Source: Synechococcus sp. WH 8109
GTDB lineage: Bacteria; Cyanobacteriota; Cyanobacteriia; PCC-6307; Cyanobiaceae
Assembly: GCF_000161795.2 (NCBI RefSeq)
Contig: NZ_CP006882.1
Span: forward strand, 1,054,001 to 1,118,000
DNA: 64,000 nt
Direction: 5' to 3'
In this document: piece after piece, positions 9,384 through 17,472 of the stretch
How positions within the stretch are numbered: position 1 is the stretch's first letter
Layout of the letters: each line of letters begins with the position of its first letter
Notes under the pieces: model-generated
Database searches by the model: none
Seen by the model: the letters and a program-made list of their open reading frames with translations, nothing else
Told to the model about the DNA's origin: nothing
Translations under genes and position numbers: made by a program

Positions 9384-9779
9384 TCAGCCCTTCTGGGTGG
9401 GAGCCTCGATACTACTGCCGTCAAAGTCGAAGATATAAGCCGCATCCTCAGAAACGAGTTCACGTATCTCATGGCGGGGGACATAAAGCAAATCAGTTTC
9501 ACCAGCCGTGCAGGCCTCTGCATGGCGGCAGTAATAACAGGTATAGCCAAAACAAGGCTTACGAGATCTGGGGTCTTGTTCGATCCCATGCTCATCCATT
9601 AAGGAGCGCACAAGGCGGCAACAAAAGCGTTGCTTCTGGATTTGCATTAACGCGAAATCACGAAGCACATCTTGCATGCTCCGGTTCAACGAAGCGCAAT
9701 AGGCTTTCAACAGAGTGTGCTCTGACTCAGACATTCTGACATTGACGACCTTGTCAACCTGAACAGAAGCAGTGCCCAT
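9384..9779 (-). CDS. ribbon-helix-helix-like protein with a C-terminal cysteine cluster
   Basis: A 131-residue protein. Residues about 8-50 (VDKVVNVRMSESEHTLLKAY, then SMQDVLRDFAL) look like a ribbon-helix-helix DNA-binding fold: a short strand followed by two helices. Residues about 76-91 hold four cysteines spaced Cx4Cx2Cx5C (CFGYTCYYCRHAEAC), with a further CC pair near residue 53. This suggests a metal or Fe-S site, which would make it a candidate metal- or redox-sensing regulator; that role is inference. It lies alone on the minus strand in the low-GC patch beside tRNA-Ser. The family is not recognised. Confidence 0.65.
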   Translation of the reverse strand: MGTASVQVDKVVNVRMSESEHTLLKAYCASLNRSMQDVLRDFALMQIQKQRFCCRLVRSLMDEHGIEQDPRSRKPCFGYTCYYCRHAEACTAGETDLLYVPRHEIRELVSEDAAYIFDFDGSSIEAPTQKG

Positions 9780-10145
9780 CGAAGCGTAAGCCTTCGCAGC
9801 ATCATCCTATCCGCATTGATGCGAAATATGCATAAAAATAACTTCACCCATGCAATGAAAAGTCGACTCCTTGAATCACCGGGACAAGAAAACATGGCAG
9901 CCCAAGCCAGGCTGAATGACGACATAGAGACCCAACAATTGCAGCCAGATGTTTCAGGCCTGGCACCTCCCAGGGGTGGGCCATGAATCATGGACACGAG
10001 CAGCAACCGTGGCGGTCACGCCACAGGGTCCAAAAATGCCGAGAAGCTACCCAGTAGCAACCCAGAAGACGCTTCTAAGCTACTTGTAAGTTGCTTGTCA
10101 GTAACTCACGAGCTACCATGGGGATGCTCCGGCAGCAGACGGGTC
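9780..10145. other. intergenic stretch between divergent RHH genes
   Basis: About 365 bases with no convincing gene. It must hold the promoters of both flanking genes. The part next to the minus-strand gene is AT-rich and contains the inverted repeat CGCAT-TG-ATGCG (9812-9823) followed by AAATATGCAT, a possible operator. Several partial repeats of AGCTAC and CTTGT occur at 10070-10120. Confidence 0.45.
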
Positions 10146-10382
10146 ATGATCAAAACCTCCACCCGAGAGACCCAGGTCAAGCTCACGGTCTCCGTTCCAC
10201 CAAGCCTTCATGTGCTTCTTCGCGGGTGGGCCCTGTGCGAAGGACGTGAGCTCACCAGCGTTGTACTTCAGTGCGTGGAGCTGTCGGTGCGCCAACTCAA
10301 GAGCAATGGCTCCATTCCCAGCGCAGCCATCCGTGCCTACGAGGCGGCCTGTGATGAACGTTTGGCCGTGGGGGGGTTGTGA
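10146..10382 (+). CDS. small ribbon-helix-helix-like protein
   Basis: A 78-residue protein starting MIKTSTRETQVKLTVSVPP. A basic strand (QVKLTVSVP) is followed by two predicted helices (SLHVLLRGWALCEGR and LTSVVLQCVELSVRQL), the layout of MetJ/Arc-type DNA-binding proteins. The open frame extends upstream to 9990, but those codons look non-coding, so I chose the ATG at 10146. Its stop overlaps the start of the next gene (GTGA), so the two are probably co-translated, as a regulator with its partner would be. The family is unknown. Confidence 0.6.
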   Translation: MIKTSTRETQVKLTVSVPPSLHVLLRGWALCEGRELTSVVLQCVELSVRQLKSNGSIPSAAIRAYEAACDERLAVGGL

Positions 10383-10801
10383 TCGTGCATCTTGATCAGA
10401 TCGAACAAGCGCTTCAGGCTCCGGTGATGGACGCCGTGATTGCACTGAGCGAAAGGGTGCAAACCCTCGAGAACAATCCTGAGGGACGGATTTACACCGC
10501 CTATCGCGCTATTGATCAAACCATCTCCTTTGGGTATTCCGAGAACATCGATGCGATCGGTGAACAGCTTCGCGAACGCGACTTCGTGCTGCTTGCAAGC
10601 CGTCGGGGTACACGCCGGGAGCAGAGGTTGCTGTTACTCACCCTCAAAGAGATCGGTATCGCCAGCAGCTACAGCGAAAACTGCTTCAACGCATCGCCGA
10701 ACACGGTCAGCCATCTCAGGCACCTCGGCTGGCCCTTAGGCAATCTCAAGCAAGTCGTCAAAGGCACCAAGACGCGCAAACGCTTCAACCCGGGGCGCTG
10801 A
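10379..10801 (+). CDS. hypothetical protein with weak GIY-YIG/T5orf172-like features
   Basis: A 140-residue basic protein starting with GTG inside the stop of the RHH gene. Residues about 37-95 read GRIYTAYRAI, FGYSENIDAIGEQLRERD, then RREQRLLLLTLKEIGI. The order (a Y-containing strand, a G-Y-S/T turn, an R-rich helix, and an E-containing helix) is reminiscent of GIY-YIG nuclease-fold domains of the T5orf172 kind. The C-terminal 45 residues (SPNTVSHLRHLGWPLGNLKQ) resemble a helix-turn-helix. The similarity is weak and from pattern memory only. It may be a nuclease-like or a purely DNA-binding protein. Confidence 0.5.
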   Translation: MIVHLDQIEQALQAPVMDAVIALSERVQTLENNPEGRIYTAYRAIDQTISFGYSENIDAIGEQLRERDFVLLASRRGTRREQRLLLLTLKEIGIASSYSENCFNASPNTVSHLRHLGWPLGNLKQVVKGTKTRKRFNPGR

Positions 10802-10947
10802 TCAACGATCGACAGTGTTTCACCATTACTGCCACAACAGCAGGATCAGCAGCGGCTCGACCGCCGCCAGAAGACATATCGCAGGCAGAGACGCTGAGCC
10901 ATCCATAGCGACGTCATCTGGAAGCGACATCGTCATGGTGAGAAAAC

Positions 10948-11643
10948 TCATGTTTCGAGCGAACAATTCATCGCCAACTCGAACGGAACGGCAGCGTTCG
11001 GCATCGACAACAAACTGCTGGAGAGAGCAGCAAGATCCTCGGGTTGGGTCATTTCGGCAGGCTCAACGGCCGTAACCGCACAAGCCATATCGGTGTTGAC
11101 CCAACTTGGACAGATGGCGGTCACACGAATCCCCTTGTCCCACCCTTCATTGCGCATGCTCTGACAGAGCCCCATCAAGGCAAATTTGCTCACGGGGTAG
11201 CCCGCCATTCGACCTTTGACGCGTTTGCCACTCATCGACACCAGCACCTGGATTCGTCCATGGCCACTGGTCACCAGATACGGCCATGCAGCACGGGTCA
11301 GCCACCAGGGCCCCTTCACGTTGATCGCCCAGAGTTCATCAAGCTGCTGCTCTTCGCCATCGGCAAACAACAGAGGTGTTCGATGCAAAATCCCGGCACA
11401 ATGGATCACGGTGTCGATGGCACCCCAGTGACGAATGGTGCTGTCAACCCAGGCTTCAACACTGGCTGGATCGCTGGCCTCGTAGGCGTGATGCAACACC
11501 GTCTCGAAGTCCAGATCTGTTCCCCTTAGAGCCTGCGGATCGCGCAGACCAAGGCTCAGGCGGTGACCATCCTTGAGCAAACCTCTGGCAATGGAACGTC
11601 CGATGCCACGACTGGCTCCGGTAAGCAAAACCGTGCGTTGCAT
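10948..11643 (-). CDS. short-chain dehydrogenase/reductase
   Basis: A 231-residue NAD(P)-dependent oxidoreductase of the classical SDR type. The cofactor motif TGASRGIG is at residues 8-15, followed by HCAG, a catalytic serine in VLVSMSGKR, and the YPVSK active site. The substrate is unknown. The ATG at 11643 shares its A with the stop of the upstream LOG-family gene (TGATG), so the two are co-translated. The frame extends to 11829, but that extension lies inside the upstream gene and is not SDR-like. Confidence 0.88.
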   Translation of the reverse strand: MQRTVLLTGASRGIGRSIARGLLKDGHRLSLGLRDPQALRGTDLDFETVLHHAYEASDPASVEAWVDSTIRHWGAIDTVIHCAGILHRTPLLFADGEEQQLDELWAINVKGPWWLTRAAWPYLVTSGHGRIQVLVSMSGKRVKGRMAGYPVSKFALMGLCQSMRNEGWDKGIRVTAICPSWVNTDMACAVTAVEPAEMTQPEDLAALSSSLLSMPNAAVPFELAMNCSLET

Positions 11644-12185
11644 CAGGACGGGTTGAAGAGTCGATCGATCAGCAATTCTGGCGTTGTTGCATCCAGGAGG
11701 AGCTGGCGATTTCGCTCCGAGAGAAAGCCCTTCGAAACGCTTTGATCCAAAAAGCTCAGCAACGCATCGAAGTAGCCATCGAGGTTGAGCATGCCGATCG
11801 GCTTGGCATGAAAACGAAGCTGAGCCCAAGTCAAAGCTTCGAACAACTCGTCGAGGGTTCCCAGCCCCCCGGGCATGGCCACGGCTGCATCGGCCAGATC
11901 GAGCATCCGCGCTTTGCGCTCGTGCATCGATCCCACAACCTCGAGATGGGTCAAACCGGTGTGCACCACTTCATCCTGCGTTAACGCCTCGGGGATCACC
12001 CCGATCACATCCCCTCCAGCCAACAAAGCGGCATCAGCAACAGCGCCCATCAAGCCAATGCGAGCTCCGCCGTAAACCAGGGCCATGCCCTGAGTGGCGA
12101 TCAGTGCACCCAGCTCAGTGGCAGCAAGCTTGAACAGGCTCGAGTCGCCGCTCGAGGAGCCGCAATACACAGCGATTCGATTCAT
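11643..12185 (-). CDS. LOG family protein (TIGR00730)
   Basis: A 180-residue Rossmann-fold protein starting MNRIAVYCGSSSG. It contains the diagnostic PGGLGTLDELFEALTW motif (PGGxGTxxE). LOG proteins hydrolyse nucleoside 5'-monophosphates, and many act as cytokinin riboside 5'-monophosphate phosphoribohydrolases. The bacterial substrate is usually not known. I chose the ATG at 12185, because the longer frame to 12350 adds low-complexity residues that overlap the divergent gene. It is coupled to the downstream SDR gene. Confidence 0.9.
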   Translation of the reverse strand: MNRIAVYCGSSSGDSSLFKLAATELGALIATQGMALVYGGARIGLMGAVADAALLAGGDVIGVIPEALTQDEVVHTGLTHLEVVGSMHERKARMLDLADAAVAMPGGLGTLDELFEALTWAQLRFHAKPIGMLNLDGYFDALLSFLDQSVSKGFLSERNRQLLLDATTPELLIDRLFNPS

Positions 12186-12271
12186 GGCGCCTGGCCGTGA
12201 TCCCTTCATCCTCACCTGCCATAGCTGGCAAAAATGAGCCAAGCCTCGAGAATCACCAGGAACGGCTCCCG

Positions 12272-13084
12272 ATGAGGATGACCTCGATTCGCCTTGAGCT
12301 GCTGAGCCGTCACCGGATTCGTTACCCAGGCCTCGGCCTGAATGAACCATCCGGACTGACGTTGAACTCGGATGGCTCAGCGCTGTACACCGTCAGTGAT
12401 GACACCAAGGCGGTTTTTCGTCTGGATCTCAAAGGCAGGGTGTCGGTGAGCGACTCATTCTTCATCGGCCTCGATGACTTGGAAGGCATTGCGCTCCGTG
12501 GCGATGACAGCGAGCTGCTCGTGGTGCAGGAGCGGAGCAATTCTGTGGTGGTGGTGGATCTGAGCAGCCGGAGCGAACGGTCTCGGCGACCGCTGTCAGC
12601 CATGACCAACTACGACACGATCGCGCACCACTTCCCAGACCCTCAGGACAACAACGGATTGGAGGGCATCACTGTGAACACCAGGAACAACCATGTGATC
12701 TTGGTGAAAGAGCGCCAGCCCGGTTTGCTGATCGAACTGGATTCCACACTCACGACAATTCTCTCCACAAGATTGCTGCAACCCAGCCAAGGGTTCATGC
12801 ATCCCGAACTGAAGGCCGAGAAGCTCGATTTCTCGGGCCTGAGCTACGACAGCAGAAGCGACACCCTCTGGATCGTCAGCGACAAGGGGCGGTGCCTGTT
12901 CCAGTACGACTGGGCAGGCGACACTGTTCTCCAGCGCCTCGATCTCACCATCAGCACGGGAGACCAGCCAAAGCGGATCCGCAAACCGGAGGGTGTTGCA
13001 TTCGATCCCGAGCGGAAAAAGATGTACGTGGTGAGCGATCGAGACGCTGATCTCTACGTGTTCAAACTCCATGTCGACTGCTGA
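12272..13084 (+). CDS. SdiA-regulated domain protein (beta-propeller, YjiK-like)
   Basis: A 270-residue protein of repeated beta segments: NEPSGLTLNSDGSALYTVSDD, DDLEGIALRGDD, LEGITVNTRNN, DFSGLSYDSRSDTLWIVSDKG, KPEGVAFDPERKKMYVVSDRD. This is the pattern of the SdiA-regulated/YjiK and esterase-like propeller families. No signal peptide is evident from the ATG at 12272. A second ATG two codons on is equally possible, and the frame also extends upstream to 12197. Its 3' end overlaps the next gene by 14 bases. The function is not established. Confidence 0.8.
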   Translation: MRMTSIRLELLSRHRIRYPGLGLNEPSGLTLNSDGSALYTVSDDTKAVFRLDLKGRVSVSDSFFIGLDDLEGIALRGDDSELLVVQERSNSVVVVDLSSRSERSRRPLSAMTNYDTIAHHFPDPQDNNGLEGITVNTRNNHVILVKERQPGLLIELDSTLTTILSTRLLQPSQGFMHPELKAEKLDFSGLSYDSRSDTLWIVSDKGRCLFQYDWAGDTVLQRLDLTISTGDQPKRIRKPEGVAFDPERKKMYVVSDRDADLYVFKLHVDC

Positions 13085-14024
13085 ACAGCGCCACGTTCTG
13101 ATCACCGGTGCCAGCAGCGGCATTGGCCTTGAAGCGGCAAAAATACTGCTGGCCCGTGGTGATGCACTCACCGTTGTTTGCCGCAATGCAGAACGGGCCG
13201 AGCTAACCCACACGGCTCTGTCGGCTTCCGTTAACACCTGCATTGCCGATCTGGCAGACCTTGCGTCTGTGGCCAAGGCGATCGAACAACTCCAAAATCA
13301 CGAGACGCCATTCGATGCATTGGTGCTCAATGCCGGATTGCAATATGCCGGCCATGGCTCCCCCCGTTGGAGTGCACAGGGCATTGAACTCACCTTTGCA
13401 GTGAACCACCTGGCCCATCAACTTCTGGCTGAAGGATTGAAGGAGCAAACCCGAGCCATCGTGATTACCGCCTCTGAGGTGCACAATCCAGCCACTGGAG
13501 GAGGACGAGTTGGCCAGCCTGCAGGGCTGGGCTCGCTACAGGGGCTGCGCCAGGGCCCCGGGACGCCGATGGTGGATGGAGAAAGTCCGTTCAATGCAGA
13601 CAAGGCCTACAAAGACAGCAAGCTCTGCAATCTGCTGATGGCCCTGGAGATCCACAGGCAGCGTCATGATTTGCCTGTCGTGGCCTGGAGTCCGGGGCTG
13701 GTGATTCCACGCACATCAGAGGGGTTTTTCAGAAACAGTCGCCAAGCCAATCCACTTGGACAGGCCTTGTTTGGGTTGGTTGCTCGAGATCTCTTGCGCT
13801 TGACGGAAAGCGTTGAGCGGGCAGGGGAACTGCTGGTGCAGCTCATCGATGCACAACTTGATCAACCGGGATTCAGCTACTGGGGCAATGCGCTATTGGG
13901 CCCTGGCCGGCATCAATTCAAACCAACGGAACCCTCCGAGGAAGCGAAGAACAGCGACAAAGCGACGATGCTCTGGATGTTGTCGAACAATCTGATCAAC
14001 TCTTTTTTGACGCCATCCCGCTGA
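13071..14024 (+). CDS. protochlorophyllide reductase-like short-chain dehydrogenase
   Basis: A 317-residue SDR with TGASSGIG at residues 12-19, an LVLNAG motif and the active-site segment KAYKDSKLCN. That last segment is typical of light-dependent protochlorophyllide oxidoreductase (POR). The stretch around LGSLQGLRQGPGTPMVDGESPF also mirrors the POR loop (DLGDLSG..., MIDGKPF). The rest is divergent from POR as I know it: the Cys-containing YPGCVADTPLF region is replaced by SPGLVIPRTS. I therefore call it a POR-like paralogue, not POR itself. Its substrate is unknown. It overlaps the preceding gene by 14 bases. Confidence 0.82.
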   Translation: MSTAEQRHVLITGASSGIGLEAAKILLARGDALTVVCRNAERAELTHTALSASVNTCIADLADLASVAKAIEQLQNHETPFDALVLNAGLQYAGHGSPRWSAQGIELTFAVNHLAHQLLAEGLKEQTRAIVITASEVHNPATGGGRVGQPAGLGSLQGLRQGPGTPMVDGESPFNADKAYKDSKLCNLLMALEIHRQRHDLPVVAWSPGLVIPRTSEGFFRNSRQANPLGQALFGLVARDLLRLTESVERAGELLVQLIDAQLDQPGFSYWGNALLGPGRHQFKPTEPSEEAKNSDKATMLWMLSNNLINSFLTPSR

Positions 14025-14063
14025 TAGCCAAACCATTCACAAACCAGCATTCATTGCGTTAAC

Positions 14064-14279
14064 TCACGGAGCGACGATCATGGCCCCGATCACAACTGCC
14101 GTGCTGTTGGAGATCAGCCCGAGGCTTGCGATCACCGCAGAGCTGATCTGAAGAATAAAAAAACCAAGCGATGGCTTGGATGAAGTGATCCGCGCTTCAT
14201 AAAGCTCCGCGCGAGGAACACGACTTTCAAAATGAACCGTCGAATGTCCCGACAGGCTTTCCAGAAATTGCCCCAGCAC
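14064..14279 (-). pseudogene. truncated DUF389 membrane protein gene
   Basis: A 71-codon frame whose last 40 codons (SSKPSLGFFILQISSAVIASLG, then NSTAVVIGAMIVAP) match the beginning of the DUF389 membrane domain. Intact proteins normally continue after MIVAP with LMGPI and several more helices. Here TGA follows directly, and only 39 bases separate it from the convergent SDR gene, so the rest of the gene is gone. It is most likely a remnant. A short functional peptide cannot be excluded. Confidence 0.7.
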
Positions 14280-14365
14280 GGTGCACGTCTCTGGGCCTCA
14301 CATTCCTGAATTGTGCACAGAGTTTTCTACTTCGCAGCAGACTGCATAACGATCAACACCAGACC

Positions 14366-15229
14366 ATGACGGGTGTACTGGCGGCCCTGGGAGCGGCCAT
14401 GGCCTGGACCGGAGCCAGTGCGCTATGGCGATCGCTATTAGGGCGAGTCACGGCGATCCGGCTCAACGCCATGAAAAACGGCTTGGCCAGCCTGCTGTTT
14501 CTGCCGGTTCTGCTCACCCTTCCACACAACAACGTTCATGCTGTTTTGCTGCTGTTGATCAGCGGCTTGATCGGCATTGCGGCCGGCGACAGCTTTTATC
14601 TCGGGGCGTTGCGGCGACTCGGCACCCGACGAACCCTCACCGTGGAAGCCAGCGGTCCGGTGCTGGGCAGCATCGCTGGGGTTCTGGTAATGGGGGACAG
14701 CTTGGCCGTGAAGAACGGTCTCGGCGCGCTTTTGGTTTCAAGCGCGGTGGTTCTCATTGCCATGCAGGCGAAAGAGACGAGGCAAGGGAAGCGGGGGGGC
14801 AGCGCTGCTGACTTCGGCATCGGTCTGCTGTTGGCACTCACCGCCGTGATCTGTGGCCTGAGCGGAGCCTTTCTGGCCCGTTATGTGCTGATCAGCAGCG
14901 ACCTCACCCCATTGCAGACGGCATCGATCCGGCTGCTGGGCGGATGGCTTGGTCTTCTTCCCTTCCTCAAAGGGAACTGGAGACAGACCAAGCTGAAGCC
15001 ACGGGAGCAATCGAAGCTTGTAATCGCCACCGTGGTAGGAACCAACGGGGGAATCCTGTTGCAACAGGTGGTGCTGCAAACGATGCCCGTTGGAGACGGG
15101 GTGACACTGATGGCCACAGCGCCAGTGATGGCTCTTTTTGTGAGCCGAATGGAAGGAGACCCGATTCAGCTCTCCGGCGTGGCTGCCGCGGGGCTGGCCT
15201 TGGCCGGTGTGGCCTGCACCAGCCTCTGA
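14366..15229 (+). CDS. EamA/DMT superfamily transporter
   Basis: A 287-residue integral membrane protein with about ten hydrophobic helices arranged as two EamA repeats. The first covers residues 1-130 and the second about 150-287, separated by a short basic loop (QAKETRQGKRGG). The substrate is unknown; relatives export metabolites or amino acids. Its last 64 bases overlap the 3' end of the convergent CobW gene. Confidence 0.88.
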   Translation: MTGVLAALGAAMAWTGASALWRSLLGRVTAIRLNAMKNGLASLLFLPVLLTLPHNNVHAVLLLLISGLIGIAAGDSFYLGALRRLGTRRTLTVEASGPVLGSIAGVLVMGDSLAVKNGLGALLVSSAVVLIAMQAKETRQGKRGGSAADFGIGLLLALTAVICGLSGAFLARYVLISSDLTPLQTASIRLLGGWLGLLPFLKGNWRQTKLKPREQSKLVIATVVGTNGGILLQQVVLQTMPVGDGVTLMATAPVMALFVSRMEGDPIQLSGVAAAGLALAGVACTSL

Positions 15230-16260
15230 AGACCGGACTCCAGGGCCGGAGCTGCAGCCTCGTTCAAAGCCAGCACCACCAGATCAGCACCACAGCCCTG
15301 ATCGGGACGCCAGGCATGGCTAGGAGCTGCTTCAAACCAGCTGTTCAACCGCGGACCCACCATCTGGATCTGAAGCGGAAGCGTTTTGCTGGGCAGCCAG
15401 ACACGTCCCTTGAGTCGAACCACCTGGTGATTGCTAACGAGGCTGGGCAACAGCTGCTCGAGGGCCTGACGGTCCAATGCCCCTTCAACGCGAACATTGC
15501 TGCCGACCATGTCGACATGGCTGTGATCGTGATGGTCATGGTCGTGATGGCTATGGGCCTCCTGGGGGGTGGGCTTGTGCTCAAGGCCCAACACAACGGA
15601 CGTCTCCACCTGTCCCTGAGACACAGGAAGCAGAGCGGTACCCGGGCGCACTTTGTCTTTAATCCGCCCCTGTACCTCAGCCATCTCCGATGCATCCAGG
15701 CAGTCAGCCCGGCTAATTAAGACCAGGTCAGCGGCCTGGAGTTGATCCTCAAACAAGTCGTCGATCGCTGTGAGGTGATCGAGGCTGGGATCCTCGGCCC
15801 GTTGCCGCTCCAGCGCTTCAGCATCAGCAACCGGGCTGCCTGCAGCCAAAGCTTCGCCATCTACCAGCGTCACCACACCATTCACATGCACACGGCTGCG
15901 GATGGCCGGCCAATCCAGGGCCTGAAGCAGAGGCCGTGGCAAAGCGAGACCGCTGGTTTCAACAACGATCCCATCCAAACGATCCGCCCGTTCAAGCAAC
16001 GTCTCCATCGTCGGCAGGAAGTCGTCCTGCACCGTGCAGCAAAGGCAGCCGTTGTTCAGCTCAACCAAACGGCCATCAACCTCCTCCTCAGGACAGAAGC
16101 CACAGCTGCGGATCAGATCACCATCAAGCCCAACGCTGCCGAATTCGTTGACCATCACGGCCAATCTCTGACCGCCACGGATGAGCAGATGGCGGAGCAC
16201 CGTGGTTTTGCCTGCCCCAAGAAACCCGGTGATCACGGTCACCGGCAGACGCTTAGCCAT
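15166..16260 (-). CDS. CobW/COG0523 family GTP-binding metallochaperone
   Basis: A 364-residue G3E GTPase. The P-loop GFLGAGKTT is at residues 12-20, and the metal motif C72-L-C74-C75 (GCLCC) follows NN. A histidine/aspartate-rich loop, HSHHDHDHHDHSH, lies near residues 238-250, and a CobW C-terminal domain follows. Such proteins deliver zinc or cobalt to target enzymes. The His-rich loop favours zinc binding, but this is inference. No Zur box or cobalamin gene is adjacent. The 3' end overlaps the EamA gene by 64 bases. Confidence 0.9.
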   Translation of the reverse strand: MAKRLPVTVITGFLGAGKTTVLRHLLIRGGQRLAVMVNEFGSVGLDGDLIRSCGFCPEEEVDGRLVELNNGCLCCTVQDDFLPTMETLLERADRLDGIVVETSGLALPRPLLQALDWPAIRSRVHVNGVVTLVDGEALAAGSPVADAEALERQRAEDPSLDHLTAIDDLFEDQLQAADLVLISRADCLDASEMAEVQGRIKDKVRPGTALLPVSQGQVETSVVLGLEHKPTPQEAHSHHDHDHHDHSHVDMVGSNVRVEGALDRQALEQLLPSLVSNHQVVRLKGRVWLPSKTLPLQIQMVGPRLNSWFEAAPSHAWRPDQGCGADLVVLALNEAAAPALESGLQRLVQATPAKASPAAATPES

Positions 16261-16265
16261 GACGA

Positions 16266-16775
16266 TTAAGGGCGGCAGCCCAGGCTCTCACGGGTAGAGA
16301 CACCACTGATCGGATTGGATCCATCCGCCCGAACACAGAGGGCCCGCTGTTGGGGAAGATCGATCACTGCGTTGGTGAAATCAGCACCGTCGATCTGCGC
16401 GTCCGTGAAACGGCTCTGCATCATCATCGCGTTGGTGAAGTTGGCCCCCCGAAGATCGGCCCCCTCGAAGTGGCTGGCAAAACCCACAACATCGGAGAGA
16501 TCGGCATCACGGAGATCGGCCCCTTGCAGTTGCGAGGTATTGATCACAGCACCGCGCAGGTCCGTGCCGCTGAGATTCACCTCCCGCAAATCGGCCTTGA
16601 GGAACTCTTTTTCCTTTAGGTCAAGACCGTGCATATCGGCGCTGATCTCCTGAACTGCGAACTGACCACGCAGCTCGGGAGCGGTGATGGCCTGAACTGA
16701 TTCAGCCCAAACAACAGTGCTGAACGCAAGCGTGATCACCGCCAGCAGCGAGGCCATACGTCGAAGGGCGCCCAT
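16266..16775 (-). CDS. secreted/lumenal pentapeptide repeat protein
   Basis: From the ATG at 16775 the protein has 169 residues. It begins with a signal peptide (MGALRRMASLLAVITLAFSTVVWAESVQA). About ten A(D/N)LxX repeats follow (KADLREVNLSGTDLRGAVI, GADLRDADLSDV, GADLRGANFTN), forming a right-handed beta helix. The C-terminal tail carries two cysteines (ALC, LGC). It resembles thylakoid-lumen pentapeptide proteins of the TL15/TL17 type. The role is unknown. It starts 56 bases from the divergent upp gene and lies 5 bases upstream of cobW, so the two may be co-transcribed. Confidence 0.85.
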   Translation of the reverse strand: MGALRRMASLLAVITLAFSTVVWAESVQAITAPELRGQFAVQEISADMHGLDLKEKEFLKADLREVNLSGTDLRGAVINTSQLQGADLRDADLSDVVGFASHFEGADLRGANFTNAMMMQSRFTDAQIDGADFTNAVIDLPQQRALCVRADGSNPISGVSTRESLGCRP

Positions 16776-16830
16776 GAGACCGGTAATTTGAGCAATCACG
16801 TTATGGCAACTGTCCGCGGAGCGAGTCGAT

Positions 16831-17436
16831 ATGGCCATGAGCTTGCGGGTGGTGGTTCCACCCCATCCCCTGATCGGCCATTGGCTGACAATGCTTCGGC
16901 ATCGGGAAACCCCTTCGGCCCTCTACGCCACAGCCCTGCAAGAACTGGGCCGGTGGCTCACCTACGAAGCCCTGCGGGACTGGCTGCCCCATCGCCGGGA
17001 GATCGTGCCCGGAATCCATGGGGACACCGAAGGAACCCTCGTTGAAGCATCGGTACCGTTGATCACCATTCCAGTGCTGCCAGCAGGCCTCGAGCTTTGG
17101 CAGGGAGGACGATCCGTCCTTCCCGATTCCTCCCTCTGCCTGGGGTCGTGCCCACAGGAGATTGAAGCCAACGCTGGGGTGATTTTGTTTTTTGATCAGA
17201 TCAGCGATGGTGAGGCCACCCTCAAGCTCCTGCAGGAGCTCAAGAGCAAGGGTGTGGATGGACGGCGGCTGCGGCTGATCACTGCCCTGTGCGCCAGTCC
17301 TGGACTGAAGCTGTTGGGTGAAGCGATTCCAGACCTAACGCTTCATACCGCCTGCATTGACGAAGGCGTGGGTGAGCAGGGTGAGATTCGTCCGGGAATC
17401 GGTGACCCTGTGCGACGGCTGAACCTCAGATCTTGA
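16831..17436 (+). CDS. upp: uracil phosphoribosyltransferase-like protein
   Basis: A 201-residue protein starting MAMSLRVVVPPHPLIGHWLTMLRH, typical of uracil phosphoribosyltransferase, which makes UMP from uracil and PRPP. The C-terminal motifs (ALCASPGLKLL, IDEG, GIGDPVRR) follow the family. The central PRPP loop region VILFFDQISDGEATL replaces the usual DPMLATGGS segment. The enzyme is therefore diverged from the E. coli type, and its activity is inferred, not certain. Confidence 0.8.
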   Translation: MAMSLRVVVPPHPLIGHWLTMLRHRETPSALYATALQELGRWLTYEALRDWLPHRREIVPGIHGDTEGTLVEASVPLITIPVLPAGLELWQGGRSVLPDSSLCLGSCPQEIEANAGVILFFDQISDGEATLKLLQELKSKGVDGRRLRLITALCASPGLKLLGEAIPDLTLHTACIDEGVGEQGEIRPGIGDPVRRLNLRS

Positions 17437-17472
17437 GGGCGTGACTAACCTTCAGGAAGGTTGATTGCACCC

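Noticed and set aside
8955-10950. Repeat of the tRNA-Ser 3' end as an attachment site
   Set aside because: I looked for a copy of the TTCGAATCCCACCCTCTCC end in the following 2 kb and found none; no integrase gene either.
10815-11075. Plus-strand frame at the end of the SDR gene
   Set aside because: Mostly antisense to the SDR gene, low-complexity residues, no support.
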